Shown here piece by piece: positions 1 to 9,660 of a stretch of 64,000 bases of DNA. The stretch is from Deltaproteobacteria bacterium (GTDB lineage Bacteria; Myxococcota_A; UBA9042; PHBI01), in the NCBI GenBank assembly GCA_020632715.1, contig JACKFA010000011.1, positions 62,001 through 126,000 of the forward strand. The letters run 5' to 3'. The translations under genes and the position numbers were made by a program. The notes under the pieces are model-generated. The model saw nothing but the letters and a program-made list of their open reading frames with translations. It ran no database searches and was not told the origin of the DNA. Numbering within the stretch: the first letter of the stretch is position 1; each line of letters starts with the position of its first letter.

Positions 1-1260
1 GGCCCCGAGGGGAACTACACGGGCTGCTACGGCTCCTACACGACCGACCGCTACCGCACCCCCTGGGGCGACGCGCTCGACTTCGACGGCCCCGGCTCCG
101 ACGAGGTGCGGCGCTTCTTCGTCGACAGCGCGGTCGAGTGGGTCACGGACCTCGGCGTGGACGGGCTCCGCCTCGACGCGGTCCACGCCATCGTCGACCC
201 GACGGCGCGCCCCTTCCTCGCCGAGCTCAGCGACGCCGTGCACGCCGCCGGGCGGCGCCTCGACCGGGCCGTGCACGTCATCGCCGAGAGCGACGACAAC
301 GACCGCCGCGTCGTGACCGCGACCGAGGCCGGGGGGCTCGGCATGGACGCGGTCTGGGCGGACGACCTCCACCACGGCCTCCACGCCTGGCTCACCGGCG
401 AGCGCGAGGGCTACTACGCCGACTTCGGCGCGCCCGAGGCCATCGCCGAGGCGCTCCGCCAGGGGTGGACCTTCGTCGGGCAGCCCTCGCGCTACCGCGG
501 ACGGCGCCACGGCAGCGACCCGCGCGGCGTGCCGGCGGCGCGCTTCGTCGTGTGCGCGCAGAACCACGACCAGATCGGCAACCGCCAGGGCAGCGAGCGG
601 CTGACGACGCTGCTCGACGCGGAGCGCGTGAAGGCGGCCATGGCGCTCGTGCTGCTCTCGCCGTTCACGCCGCTCCTCTTCATGGGCGAGGAGCACGGCG
701 AGACCAGGCCCTTCCCGTTCTTCGTGGACCACGGCGACGAGGCGCTCCGCGAGGCCGTCCGCGAGGGGAGGCGGCGCGAGATCGCGAACCTCCCGGGCGA
801 CGGCGACGCCCACGACCCGCTCTCGCGCGCGACCTTCGAGGCCGCCCGCCTCGAGCCGCACCGCGCCGGCGGCGACCAGCGCCGCGCGCTCGCGACCGCG
901 CTCCTCGCGCTCCGGCGCGAGGCCATCCTGCCGCTCGGCGACGACCCGCCGCGCGACGTCCGGCAGGTCGGCGACAACGCCCTCCTCGTGCTCTACGCGC
1001 CGCCCGACGGCGACGACGACGGCGCCGCCGAGCTCACCGACCTCGCCGTCCTCGTGGCCGGCGGCGCCGGCGGCGAGGCCACGCTCGACCTCCCGCCCGG
1101 CCGCTGGGAGCTCGCGCTCTCGACGCGCGACCCGCGCTTCGGCGGCCCCGGCGACCCCCTCCCGGCCGCCCTCGACGGCGGCGCCGAGACCATCCTCCCC
1201 CTCCCCGGCCCCCTCGCCGCCGCGTGGCGGCGCACCGGCGGGCCGGCCCTCCCCCGCTGA
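1..1260 (+). CDS. treZ: Malto-oligosyltrehalose trehalohydrolase, 5'-truncated by window edge
   Basis: TreZ releases trehalose from maltooligosyl-trehalose made by TreY; it is a cytoplasmic GH13 enzyme. The reading frame is open from base 1, so the N-terminus lies outside the window; 419 residues are visible. The visible part has the GH13 conserved region DGLRLDAVHAI with the presumed nucleophile Asp at about base 174, a preceding YGSYTTDRYRTPWGDALDF stretch characteristic of TreZ, and the later CAQNHDQIGNR region with its His-Asp pair. The C-terminal beta domain ends at a TGA 12 bases before the next gene, so it is surely co-transcribed with the GH57 gene and treY downstream. Codon use and GC match the neighbours. 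Identification is firm; only the start is unknown. Confidence 0.93.
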   Translation, partial: GPEGNYTGCYGSYTTDRYRTPWGDALDFDGPGSDEVRRFFVDSAVEWVTDLGVDGLRLDAVHAIVDPTARPFLAELSDAVHAAGRRLDRAVHVIAESDDNDRRVVTATEAGGLGMDAVWADDLHHGLHAWLTGEREGYYADFGAPEAIAEALRQGWTFVGQPSRYRGRRHGSDPRGVPAARFVVCAQNHDQIGNRQGSERLTTLLDAERVKAAMALVLLSPFTPLLFMGEEHGETRPFPFFVDHGDEALREAVREGRRREIANLPGDGDAHDPLSRATFEAARLEPHRAGGDQRRALATALLALRREAILPLGDDPPRDVRQVGDNALLVLYAPPDGDDDGAAELTDLAVLVAGGAGGEATLDLPPGRWELALSTRDPRFGGPGDPLPAALDGGAETILPLPGPLAAAWRRTGGPALPR

Positions 1261-1272
1261 GGACCACCTCCC

Positions 1273-3777
1273 ATGCGTGAGCCCTGGGTCTGCATCCACG
1301 GTCACTTCTACCAGCCCCCGCGCGACAACCCCTGGCTCGAGGACGTCGAGCTCCAGGACTCCGCCGCGCCCTTCCACGACTGGAACGCGCGCATCACCGC
1401 CGAGTGCTACCACCCGAACGCCACCTCGCGCCGCCTCGCGGGCGACGGGCGCGTCGCCGAGATCGTCGACAACTACGCGCGCACGAGCTTCAACTTCGGG
1501 CCGACGCTGCTCATGTGGCTCGAGCGGCACGCCCCCGAGACCTACGCGCGCGTGCTCGAGGCCGACCGCGACGGCGCCGCCCGCTTCGGCGGCCACGGGC
1601 CGGCCATCGCGCAGGCGTACAACCACCTCATCCTGCCGCTCGCGACCGCGCGCGACCGCCGCACGCAGGTGCGCTGGGGCGTCGCCGACTTCGCGCACCG
1701 CTTCGGGCGCGCGCCGGAGGGGATGTGGCTCCCGGAGACGGCCGTCTGCCTCGACTCCCTCGAGGCGCTCGCCGAGAGCGACGTGCGCTTCACCATCCTC
1801 GCGCCTCACCAGGCCCTCGCCGTGCGCCCCCTCGACGGCAGCGCCGACTGGGCGGACGTCGCCGGCGGGCGCGTCGACACGACCCGGCCGTACCGCGTGC
1901 GCCTCCCGAGCGGGCGCGAGATCGACGTCTTCTTCTACGACGGCGGCACCGCGCGCGCCGTCGCCTTCGAGCACCTCCTCGAGGACGGCGGGCGCTTCGC
2001 CGACCGCCTGCTCGCGGCCGGCGGCGGCGACGGGCCGCGCCTCCTCCACATCGCGACCGACGGCGAGACGTACGGGCACCACCACGCGCGCGGCGACATG
2101 GCCCTCGCGGACGCCGAGCACCGCGTCGAGGAGACGCCCGGCGCGCGGCTCACCGTGTACGGGGAGCTCCTCGAGCGCGTGCCGCCGACGCACGAGGTGC
2201 GGATCGCCGAGCACACGTCGTGGTCCTGCGCGCACGGGGTCGAGCGCTGGCGCTCCGACTGCGGCTGCTCCGGCGGGCACCCCGGGTGGAACCAGGGGTG
2301 GCGGCGACCGCTGCGGGAGGCCCTCGACCGCCTGCGCGACGGCGTCGAGGAGCCCTTCGAGCGCGTCGCGGGCGAGCTCTTCAGCGACCCCTGGGCCGCG
2401 CGCGACGCGTACATCGACGTCATCCTCGACCGCGCGCCCGAGCGCGTCGACGCCTTCCTCGCGGCCCACGCCTCGCGGAACCTCGACGACGGCGAGCGCG
2501 TGCGGGCGCTCGAGCTCATGGAGCTGCAGCGCCACCTCCAGCTCATGTACACGAGCTGCGGCTGGTTCTTCGACGACGTCAGCGGGCTCGAGGGGCAGCA
2601 GGTGCTGCGCTACGCCGCGCGCGCCTGCCAGCTCGCCGAGAAGCACCTGAGCGGCGCCTTCGAGGAGGCGCTGATGGCCGACCTCGAGCGGGCGCGCTCG
2701 AACCTGCCCGAGCAGGAGTCGGGGCGGCGCGTCTACGAGCGCTACGTGCAGCCGATGCGCGTCGACCTCGAGCGCGTCGCCGCGCACGACGTCGTCCGCG
2801 GCCTCTTCGACCTCGAGGTGCAGCCGGACCTCCGCCGCCCCATCGTCGAGGACGGGGACGCCGGCGCCGAGCACGACGTCTACTGCTACACCGTCGCGGT
2901 CGAGGCGCGCGACGTGACGCACGTGGGCGACGCGATCGCCGCCGTCGGCCGCTTCGCCGTGCGCTCGCGCGTCACGACCGAGGCCGCGCGCTTCGTCTAC
3001 GTCGCGCTCCGCTTCGGGAGCCACAACGTCGCCGGCGGGCTCGCCCGCGAGGCGGACGCCCCCGACCTCGGCGCGCTCCGGGCGGAGGTGGCGTCGCTCT
3101 TCGAGCGCGCGGCGTTCTCCGAGGTCACGGCCCTCGTGACGCGCCGCTTCGAGGGGCACCTGCTCGGGCTCCGCGCGGTCTTCCGGGACGAGCAGCGCCG
3201 GATCCTCGACGACGTCGTCCGCGGCGCCGTGAGCGGCGTCGAGCAGGGGCTCGCGCAGACCTTCCGCGACCGCCTCCCGCTCATGCACTTCCTCGCGCAC
3301 CACGGCACGCCGCAGCCGCGCGCCCTGCGCTCGGCCGCGGAGATCGTGCTGAACGGCCGCCTCGCGGACGCCCTCCGCCGCCCCGAGCCGGTCCTGGCCG
3401 AGGTGCGCGACCTGGTCGCGAGCGCCGGGCGGCTCGACGTCCCGCTCGACGCGGCGTCGCTCGCCTACGTGGCCCGGCAGCGGGTCGCGGCGCTCGCCGA
3501 CGACCTGCGCGATGCCGACGGGGACGTCGCGCCGCTCGAGCGGTTGCGCGTCTTCATCGCCATCATCGCGGAGCTGCCGTTCGCGGCGTCGACGCGCGCG
3601 GCGCAGGACCGCTGGTTCGAGCTCAAGGACGCGCGCCACGCGGCGGCGTGCGCGGCGGCGGCGGCGGGCGACGACGACGCCCGCGCCTGGCTCGACGCCT
3701 TCGAGGCGCTCGGCGAGGCCCTCTGGTGCGTGGTCCCCGCGCGCGACGGCGCGGCGAGCGCGGAGGCGGCGGCGTGA
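1273..3777 (+). CDS. Glycoside hydrolase family 57 protein with DUF3536 domain
   Basis: This 834-residue protein opens with the GH57 signature region CIHGHFYQPPRDNPW (residues 7-21) and has the DGETYGHHH segment near residues 263-271, seen in GH57 proteins that carry DUF3536 in their C-terminal half. GH57 enzymes act on alpha-glucans (amylases, branching enzymes, 4-alpha-glucanotransferases), but the exact reaction of the DUF3536 subgroup is not settled. Its position between treZ and treY points to remodelling of glycogen or maltodextrin that feeds trehalose synthesis; that is inference. The ATG start lies 12 bases after the treZ stop, behind a purine-rich GAGGACC stretch. The stop TGA overlaps the GTG start of treY (GTGA), so the two are probably translationally coupled. 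No signal peptide; cytoplasmic. Confidence 0.9.
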   Translation: MREPWVCIHGHFYQPPRDNPWLEDVELQDSAAPFHDWNARITAECYHPNATSRRLAGDGRVAEIVDNYARTSFNFGPTLLMWLERHAPETYARVLEADRDGAARFGGHGPAIAQAYNHLILPLATARDRRTQVRWGVADFAHRFGRAPEGMWLPETAVCLDSLEALAESDVRFTILAPHQALAVRPLDGSADWADVAGGRVDTTRPYRVRLPSGREIDVFFYDGGTARAVAFEHLLEDGGRFADRLLAAGGGDGPRLLHIATDGETYGHHHARGDMALADAEHRVEETPGARLTVYGELLERVPPTHEVRIAEHTSWSCAHGVERWRSDCGCSGGHPGWNQGWRRPLREALDRLRDGVEEPFERVAGELFSDPWAARDAYIDVILDRAPERVDAFLAAHASRNLDDGERVRALELMELQRHLQLMYTSCGWFFDDVSGLEGQQVLRYAARACQLAEKHLSGAFEEALMADLERARSNLPEQESGRRVYERYVQPMRVDLERVAAHDVVRGLFDLEVQPDLRRPIVEDGDAGAEHDVYCYTVAVEARDVTHVGDAIAAVGRFAVRSRVTTEAARFVYVALRFGSHNVAGGLAREADAPDLGALRAEVASLFERAAFSEVTALVTRRFEGHLLGLRAVFRDEQRRILDDVVRGAVSGVEQGLAQTFRDRLPLMHFLAHHGTPQPRALRSAAEIVLNGRLADALRRPEPVLAEVRDLVASAGRLDVPLDAASLAYVARQRVAALADDLRDADGDVAPLERLRVFIAIIAELPFAASTRAAQDRWFELKDARHAAACAAAAAGDDDARAWLDAFEALGEALWCVVPARDGAASAEAAA

Positions 3778-6635
3778 GGGCGCCCGCGAGCACGTACCGG
3801 CTCCAGCTCACGGCGGAGCGCGGCTTCGACCACGTGCGCCGGCTCGTGCCCTACCTCGACGCGCTCGGCGTCGAGGCGGTGTATCTCGCGCCCATCTTCA
3901 CGGCGCGCGCCGGCAGCGAGCACGGCTACGACGTCGTCGACGTCGGCGCCGTGAGCCCAGCCCTCGGCGGCGACGCGGGGCTCCTCGCGCTCTCCGCGGC
4001 GCTCCGCGAGCGCGGCATGGGGCTCGTCGTCGACTTCGTGCCGAACCACATGGCGGCCTGCCTCGAGAACCCGTGGTGGCGCGACGTGCTCGCGCACGGG
4101 CGGGCGAGCGAGCACGCGGCCACCTTCGACATCGACTGGGATCCGCCGTGGCCGAGCGACACGGGGCGCCTCCTGCTCGCGACCCTCGGCGACCGCTACG
4201 GCGCCGTGCTCGAGCGCGGGGAGCTCGCGCTCGCGTGGAGCGAGGCGCGCGAGGCGCTCGTCGTGCGCTACTGGGAGCACGAGCTGCCCCTGGACCCGGC
4301 GACGATCGTCCCGGTGCTCGTCGACGTGCTCGCGGCGCTCCCGGGCGCCGACGCGGCGGACGCCGGGCCCGACGAGGCCGCGTTCGCGGCGGTGCTGCGG
4401 GCCGCGATCACCGCGCTCGCAGGGCTGCCCTCACGCGAGGATCCCGCGTCCGGCGAGGCCCGTCGCGAGGCGCTCGCCCGCGAGGCCCTCGAGGCGCTCG
4501 CGCGCGGGGTCGCCGCGTCCGACGCCGCCCGCGCCGTGCTCGACGCGGTGTGCGCCCGCTGGAACGGGGCGCCGGGCGCGCCCGGGAGCTTCGACCGGCT
4601 CGACGGGCTCCTGCGCGCGCAGGTCTACCGCCTGAGCTACTGGCAGACCGCCGAGCACGAGATCAACTACCGCCGCTTCTTCAACATCTCCGACCTCGTC
4701 GGGCTCCGGCAGGAGGTCGCGGCCGTCCGCGAGCGCACGCACGCGCGCCTCCTCGAGCTCGTGCGCGACGGCGTCGTCACGGGGTTGCGCCTCGATCACG
4801 TCGACGGGCTCGTGAACCCGCGCGCCTACCTCGCCTGGCTCGACGCGCGGCTGCGCGGGCTCGGGGTCGCCGAGCCCTGGGTCGTGGTCGAGAAGATCCT
4901 CGCCGCTGACGAGCAGCTCCCGGCCGACTGGCCCGTCGCCGGCACGACCGGCTACGACCTCCTGAACGCCGTCAACCGCGCGATGGTCGACCCCGACGGG
5001 CTCGACCGCCTCGACGCCCTGTACCGCCGGTTCACCGGGCGTCGCGCGTCGTGGGACGCCATCGCGCGGCGCCGCAAGCGAGACGTGATGGACACCCTCT
5101 TCCAGGCCGACCTCCGCACCCTCGAGTGGGACCTCGCGGCGCTCGCGCGCGACGACCGCCACGGCTGCGACGTCGCCGCGGATCTGCTCCGGCGCGCGCT
5201 CGAGGAGGTCACGGCCGCCCTCGACGTCTACCGCACCTACGTCGAGGACGAGCCGCCCGCGGGCGACGACCTCACGCGCATCGAGCGCGCCGTCGCCGCC
5301 GCGCGCGAGCGGGCGCCGGGCCTCGGCGACGCCCCCTTCGACGTGGTCGAGCGGGCGCTGCGCCTCGACGTCGGCGAGCCGGGCGCGGCGCGCGCCTTCG
5401 TCCACCGCTGGCAGCAGCTCTGCGCCCCCGTGATGGCGAAGGGGGTCGAGGACACGTCGCTCTACGTCTACAACCGCCTGCTCTCGCTCAACACCGTCGG
5501 GGGCGACCCCGACCGCGGCGCGCTCAGCGTCCGCGACCTGCACCGCTTCAACGAGGCGCGGCGCCGGGCCTCGCCGACCGGCATGAGCACGAGCGACACC
5601 CACGACGCGAAGCGCGGCGAGGACGCGCGCGCGCGGCTGAACGTGCTCACGGCGATGCCGTCGGCGTGGGGGGAGCACCTGACGCGCTGGTCGTCGCTGA
5701 ACGCGGCGCACCGGGCGCTCGTCGACGACGAGCCGGCGCCGTCCGCGAACGACGAGGTGCTCGTCTACCAGACGCTCCTCGGCGTGTGGCCGGTCGGGCG
5801 CGCGCCCGCGGAGGCCGTCGCGGACGTGCGCGAGCGCGTCGCCGCCTACGTGCTCAAGGCGCTCCGCGAGGCGAAGGAGCGCACGAGCTGGCACGACCGC
5901 CACGAGGGGTACGAGAAGGCCGTGCTGGCCTTCGTCGAGGGGGTGCTCGCCGACCCGGGCGAGGCGTTCGTGCGTGAGCTCGCCGACTTCGCGGCGGTGC
6001 TCGGGCGCTTCGGCGCGTACAACTCGCTCGCGGCGCTCGCGCTGAAGCTCGCGTCGCCGGGGGTCGCCGACGTGTACCAGGGCGGCGAGCTCTGGGCGCA
6101 CCACCTCGTGGACCCGGACAACCGGCGCGACGTGGACTTCGACGCGCGGCGTGAGGCGCTCGCGGCGCTCGCGGCGGTGCCTCCCGGGGACGCGCCGCGG
6201 GTCGCGGCCGAGCTGCTCGCCGCCTGGGAGGACGGGCGCGTGAAGCTCTGGGTGACGCAGCGCGGGCTCCGCGACCGGCGCGCGCGGCGGCGGCTCTACC
6301 TCGAGGGCGACTACCGGCCGATGAAGCCGAGCGCGGGGGCGCGCGGGCGGGTCATCGCGTTCGCGCGCGAGCACCGGGGCGACTGGCTCGTGGGCGTGGC
6401 GGCGCTGCGCGCGGGGGTGTGGGCGGCGGAGGGCGACGGGGCGCCGACGGGGCGCGCGTGGGCCTCGGAGGAGGTGACGCTGCCGGCGGGCGCGCCGCGG
6501 CGCTGGCGCGACGTGCTCACGGACCGGACGATCACGGCGGAGACGGCGTCGGATGGGTCGCTCGCGCTGCGGCTCGACGGGGTGCTCGCGGCGCTCCCGG
6601 TGGCGCTGCTCGCGCCGGCGGAGGCGCGGCCGTGA
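3774..6635 (+). CDS. treY: Malto-oligosyltrehalose synthase
   Basis: TreY converts the reducing-end alpha-1,4 bond of maltodextrins to the alpha,alpha-1,1 bond of trehalose. The 953-residue protein starts STYRLQL...FDHVRRLVPYLDALGV, the usual TreY N-terminus, and carries GLRLDHVDGL with the presumed nucleophile Asp341 and VVVEKIL with the presumed acid/base Glu373. The STSDTHDAKRGED region, typical of TreY, follows. The GTG start at 3774 overlaps the TGA of the GH57 gene by four bases. The frame is open far upstream of 3774, but homology begins exactly at this GTG, so the shorter start is preferred. The stop overlaps the GTG start of the topoisomerase gene by four bases. Together with TreZ this gives the TreY-TreZ route to trehalose. 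Confidence 0.95.
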   Translation: MRAPASTYRLQLTAERGFDHVRRLVPYLDALGVEAVYLAPIFTARAGSEHGYDVVDVGAVSPALGGDAGLLALSAALRERGMGLVVDFVPNHMAACLENPWWRDVLAHGRASEHAATFDIDWDPPWPSDTGRLLLATLGDRYGAVLERGELALAWSEAREALVVRYWEHELPLDPATIVPVLVDVLAALPGADAADAGPDEAAFAAVLRAAITALAGLPSREDPASGEARREALAREALEALARGVAASDAARAVLDAVCARWNGAPGAPGSFDRLDGLLRAQVYRLSYWQTAEHEINYRRFFNISDLVGLRQEVAAVRERTHARLLELVRDGVVTGLRLDHVDGLVNPRAYLAWLDARLRGLGVAEPWVVVEKILAADEQLPADWPVAGTTGYDLLNAVNRAMVDPDGLDRLDALYRRFTGRRASWDAIARRRKRDVMDTLFQADLRTLEWDLAALARDDRHGCDVAADLLRRALEEVTAALDVYRTYVEDEPPAGDDLTRIERAVAAARERAPGLGDAPFDVVERALRLDVGEPGAARAFVHRWQQLCAPVMAKGVEDTSLYVYNRLLSLNTVGGDPDRGALSVRDLHRFNEARRRASPTGMSTSDTHDAKRGEDARARLNVLTAMPSAWGEHLTRWSSLNAAHRALVDDEPAPSANDEVLVYQTLLGVWPVGRAPAEAVADVRERVAAYVLKALREAKERTSWHDRHEGYEKAVLAFVEGVLADPGEAFVRELADFAAVLGRFGAYNSLAALALKLASPGVADVYQGGELWAHHLVDPDNRRDVDFDARREALAALAAVPPGDAPRVAAELLAAWEDGRVKLWVTQRGLRDRRARRRLYLEGDYRPMKPSAGARGRVIAFAREHRGDWLVGVAALRAGVWAAEGDGAPTGRAWASEEVTLPAGAPRRWRDVLTDRTITAETASDGSLALRLDGVLAALPVALLAPAEARP

Positions 6636-7717
6636 CGCTCTCGCCCGAGCTCTCGGCGGCGCAGGCGCACCTCGACTACGTCGACACGGACGCGTGGCCC
6701 GGCTACACGCGGCGGCGGCGCGGCAAGGGGTTCTCGTACCACGACCCGCGCGGGAACCTCCTGCGCGGTCCGGAGCGGGATCGGGTGGCGGCGCTCGTGA
6801 TCCCGCCGGCGTGGCAGGAGGTGTGGATCTGCCCGGTCGGGACGGGGCACATCCTCGCGACGGGGCGCGACGAGCGGGGGCGCAAGCAGTACGTCTACCA
6901 CCCGCGCTGGAACGCGGTGCGGCAGGAGGCGAAGTACCATGGGCTCGTGGACTTCGCGGAGGCGCTGCCGAGCCTGCGCGCGCGGGTGCGCGAGGACCTG
7001 AAGGGGCCGCCGACGGGGCGCGAGACGGTGTTCGCGCGGGGGATCCGCCTCGTCGAGGCGACGCTCCTGCGGGTCGGCGGCGAGGGGTACGCGCGGGAGA
7101 ACGGCTCGCGCGGGCTGACGACGCTCGAGAAGGAGCACGTGCACGTGCTCGAGGACGAGGAGACCGTGATCCTCGAGTTCACGGGCAAGAGCGGCGTCGC
7201 GCAGAGCGTGGAGATCGACGATCCGGAGCTCGTGGAGCTCGTGCTGGCCTGCCTCGACACGGACAGCGAGCGCGTGCTGGCCTACGAGGACGAGGCGACA
7301 GGCGAGCTGCGGCCGGTGACGCCGGGGCAGCTCAATGCCTACATCATGCGGGCGATGGGGACGGATCACACGATGAAGACGTTCCGCACGTGGGGCGGGA
7401 CGGTGCTCGCGACGTCGATCTTCCTCGGGCTCGGGCCGTGCCCGGGCGAGGGGCGGGCGAAGACGCGCGCGCTGACGGCGGCGCTCGATCAGGTCGCGGA
7501 GCGGCTCGGCAACACGCGCGCCGTGTGCAAGGCGCACTACGTGCACCCCGGCGTCATCGACGCCTACGCGGCGGGGACGCTCGCGGAGCTCGCGCGGCAC
7601 CGGGCGCGGCAGCGGGACCTGTCGCCCGAGGAGAACGTGGCGCTGGGCGTGTGTCGTGAGCTGCGGGCGGCGGCGGAGGCCGTGGCGGAAGAGCTCGCGA
7701 CCACGCGACGTGGCTGA
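6632..7717 (+). CDS. Type IB DNA topoisomerase (poxvirus/bacterial TopIB family)
   Basis: A 361-residue protein of the bacterial TopIB family, which relaxes supercoils through a 3'-phosphotyrosyl intermediate. It shows the N-terminal SYHDPRG...VIPPAWQEVWICP region, the YHPRWNAVRQEAKY stretch, a catalytic-domain TFRTWGGT with the active-site Arg, and CKAHYVHP with the presumed nucleophile Tyr303. Length fits the family (about 330-370). The GTG start overlaps the treY stop (GTGA), so it is the last gene of the trehalose operon; the frame is open further upstream but that part lies inside treY. A 190-bp gap follows before the next gene. Coupling of a topoisomerase to compatible-solute synthesis suggests a shared desiccation or osmotic-stress role, but this is inference. 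Confidence 0.93.
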   Translation: MTLSPELSAAQAHLDYVDTDAWPGYTRRRRGKGFSYHDPRGNLLRGPERDRVAALVIPPAWQEVWICPVGTGHILATGRDERGRKQYVYHPRWNAVRQEAKYHGLVDFAEALPSLRARVREDLKGPPTGRETVFARGIRLVEATLLRVGGEGYARENGSRGLTTLEKEHVHVLEDEETVILEFTGKSGVAQSVEIDDPELVELVLACLDTDSERVLAYEDEATGELRPVTPGQLNAYIMRAMGTDHTMKTFRTWGGTVLATSIFLGLGPCPGEGRAKTRALTAALDQVAERLGNTRAVCKAHYVHPGVIDAYAAGTLAELARHRARQRDLSPEENVALGVCRELRAAAEAVAEELATTRRG

Positions 7718-7907
7718 CGCGCGGTAGCCGCCCTCCGGCGAATCGGCGGCTCCGGCGCGCCGTGGCGCCCCGGGCGACCGCGGCGGCGCTCGGCCGAAGG
7801 CGCCCGTTTTCAGGTGGTTTCCGCGAGGCCCCCGCGGCGGTTCTCCTCGACACGCCGTCGGCCGTTCGCGCCGCGCGGCGCCACACCGACAACAGGGAGA
7901 TCACCGC

Positions 7908-8690
7908 ATGTTCGTCCGCACGTTCATCGTCCTCGCCACCCTCCTCGCGGCGCCCGCGGCGCTCGCGAAGGCCGACCTGAAGACCACCGTCACCCAGTCG
8001 CCGGGCGTGAGCCCGGTCTATGGCGCGACCACCGTCACGGTCACCGTCCGGAACATCGGCAACAAGAAGGCGTCAGGCTGCGCGGTCAGCGTGGCGCTCC
8101 CGGCGACGCACACGAGCCCACAGGTCTACGTGATGGGCAACGTCCTCGGCGTCGGCAACGGCTGCACGCTCTCGGGCACGACGGTCACCTGCGGGCTCGG
8201 CAACATCAACGCCGGCGTCACGAAGACCGTGTCGGTGGACATCGAGCTCCCGGAGAGCGCGGCCCCGCTCGTGTTCACGGCGTCGGCGACGACGTCGTCG
8301 AGCGAGACGACGCTGTCGAACAACGCGGCGTCGCTGACGGCGAGCCTGAGCTACGTGCCGGTGTCCCTCGTGGGGGACGTGCCGGTCACGAACAACCACT
8401 GCACGGGCACCGGGCTCACGGCGTGGTTCGAGTGCACGCTCTTCCCGAGCTCGGTCACGTGGCACGACGCGATCCTCTGGGGGAACGGCACCATCACGTT
8501 CCCGGGGGCGCCGGGCTACGGCGGGACCTGGTCGCAGCCGACGCCGGACGCCCTCGTCTTCTCGTACACCGATCCCGGAAACAACGTGTTCGCCACGTTC
8601 AGCGGCCACGGCGTCGACGCCGACTGCTTCGAGGGGCTGACCACGTTCATCCCGGGGCCGTACGTCTCGCCCTACGAGGTCTGCAAGTAG
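7908..8690 (+). CDS. Secreted DUF11-type beta-sandwich protein
   Basis: A 260-residue protein with a clear signal peptide (hydrophobic stretch ending LAAPAALAKA, cleavage near residue 20) followed by a DUF11/CARDB-like Ig fold: VTVTVRNIGNKKASGCAVSVALP and the later TTLSNNAASLTASLSY strands are the usual landmarks. The C-terminal ~110 residues contain paired cysteines and match no domain I know. ATG 7908 is preceded by AGGGAG at good spacing. A degraded copy of its 3' half occurs at about 9650-10081, and its terminal sequence is repeated there almost base for base. Probably periplasmic or surface-exposed; function unknown. The following 445 bp hold only repeats. Confidence 0.82.
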   Translation: MFVRTFIVLATLLAAPAALAKADLKTTVTQSPGVSPVYGATTVTVTVRNIGNKKASGCAVSVALPATHTSPQVYVMGNVLGVGNGCTLSGTTVTCGLGNINAGVTKTVSVDIELPESAAPLVFTASATTSSSETTLSNNAASLTASLSYVPVSLVGDVPVTNNHCTGTGLTAWFECTLFPSSVTWHDAILWGNGTITFPGAPGYGGTWSQPTPDALVFSYTDPGNNVFATFSGHGVDADCFEGLTTFIPGPYVSPYEVCK

Positions 8691-8744
8691 ACGGCGCGCG
8701 GCCGTCCTGAGGGCGGGCGCACGAGCCGGTCCAGGAACGCAGCG

Positions 8745-8835
8745 GGGAGACACGGAGACACGGAGGAGCACGGAGAGCGCGCGGTCGTCGCGAGCTCCGC
8801 CCCGCCTCTCCACGCTCCGTGCTCCCCGCGCGAGC
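8745..8835. repeat. CACGGAG-type intergenic repeat, copy 1
   Basis: Contains GACACGGAGACACGGAGGAGCA close to the DUF11 stop and, about 50 bases later, the inverted form CACGCTCCGTGCTCCCC, so the unit can fold into an imperfect hairpin. The same unit occurs at 10136-10225 and a longer form at 19676-19815. Repeats of this ACGGAG/CTCCGT type are scattered between genes in many soil bacteria and are often mistaken for coding sequence. Together with the hairpin that follows it fills the gene-free stretch 8691-9135. Confidence 0.6.
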
Positions 8836-8939
8836 TCGCGGCCGAGGTCGGTCAGAAGCAGCCGGCCTCGTCGCCTTCGTCCGGGCAGTCGCCCTCCCGC
8901 TTGACCCTCACGCGGCGTGAGGCCGTACGGTCTCCTGGC

Positions 8940-9093
8940 AGCGCTCGGGGAAATTCGGACCGAGCCAGGCGCGGCGTCGTGGTCGCAGGTGGCTACGCGA
9001 GGCGGGAGCGTACCCGAGGTACGTGACCTCGCGAGCGGAGCCTGCCTTCGACCACGCGCCTGGCCTGGCGACGGGAGAATTTCCCCGAGCGCT
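8940..9093. repeat. MITE-like palindrome upstream of the MerR copy
   Basis: A ~154-bp imperfect palindrome whose ends are a perfect 16-bp inverted repeat, AGCGCTCGGGGAAATT and its complement. The left ~55 bp is the exact reverse complement of bases 10420-10474 in the second copy, so the central segment is inverted between the two copies. It contains no credible reading frame and lies about 40 bp before the MerR-like start at 9136. Confidence 0.6.
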
Positions 9094-9135
9094 GTTAGTC
9101 GTCGAGCGCGGCGCGGCCGCGAGGAGGTCGAGGCG

Positions 9136-9660
9136 ATGGGCACCGCGGCGGAGGCGACGCACACGGTGGGCGACGTGGCGAGGATCGCGCGCGTGTCGGT
9201 GCGGACGCTGCATCACTACGAGGCGATCGGCCTCCTGACGCCGTCCGCCCGGACGGACGCCGGCTACCGCCTCTACGGCGGCGCGCCGAGCTCGCGCGGC
9301 TCCAGGAGATCCTCTCCTCCGCGCGCGCTCGGCCTCCCGCTCGAGGCCATCCGGGCGACGCTCGACGATCCCGCGCGACCGCCTCGCCGCCCTCGAGGCG
9401 TGGCGCGGCGAGGCGCTCGTCCTGCGACGCGCCGAGCTCGACGTCGCGCGCTCGCGGCCGTCGAGCGCACCATCACCGTCGATGAAGGACGGACGGGACA
9501 TGGCAGAGCACGGCGCGCGCGCGCGGCTGGACGGCCCACGGGTCTACGCGATGGCGCAACGCGCTCGGCGGACACACGGCACGCGCACGGCGGTCCGGGC
9601 GCGCGGCGCGGCGCTGGAAGGCATCGGCGCCGGCGGATGCGCGAAGAGCTCGTGGCGGTG
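9136..9660 (+). pseudogene. Broken copy of the MerR/TipAS regulator gene
   Basis: The first ~145 bases match the intact MerR gene at 10514 except for one synonymous change, including the SVRTLHHYEAIGLLTPSART recognition helix region. Small indels in GC runs then break the frame near 9281, 9310, 9375, 9405 and 9450 (for example GGCGGCGCGCCGAG against GGCGCCGCCGAG). From about 9530 the sequence reads as a mixture of MerR and DUF11 bases. It cannot encode a working regulator as written. It may be a decayed tandem duplicate or, given the indel pattern, an assembly artefact. Confidence 0.7.

Noticed and set aside
3465..6374. Long minus-strand frames opposite treY and the GH57 gene
   Set aside because: High GC makes antisense frames open. 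These are Arg/Pro/Ala-rich with no domain, and the plus-strand genes are firmly identified.
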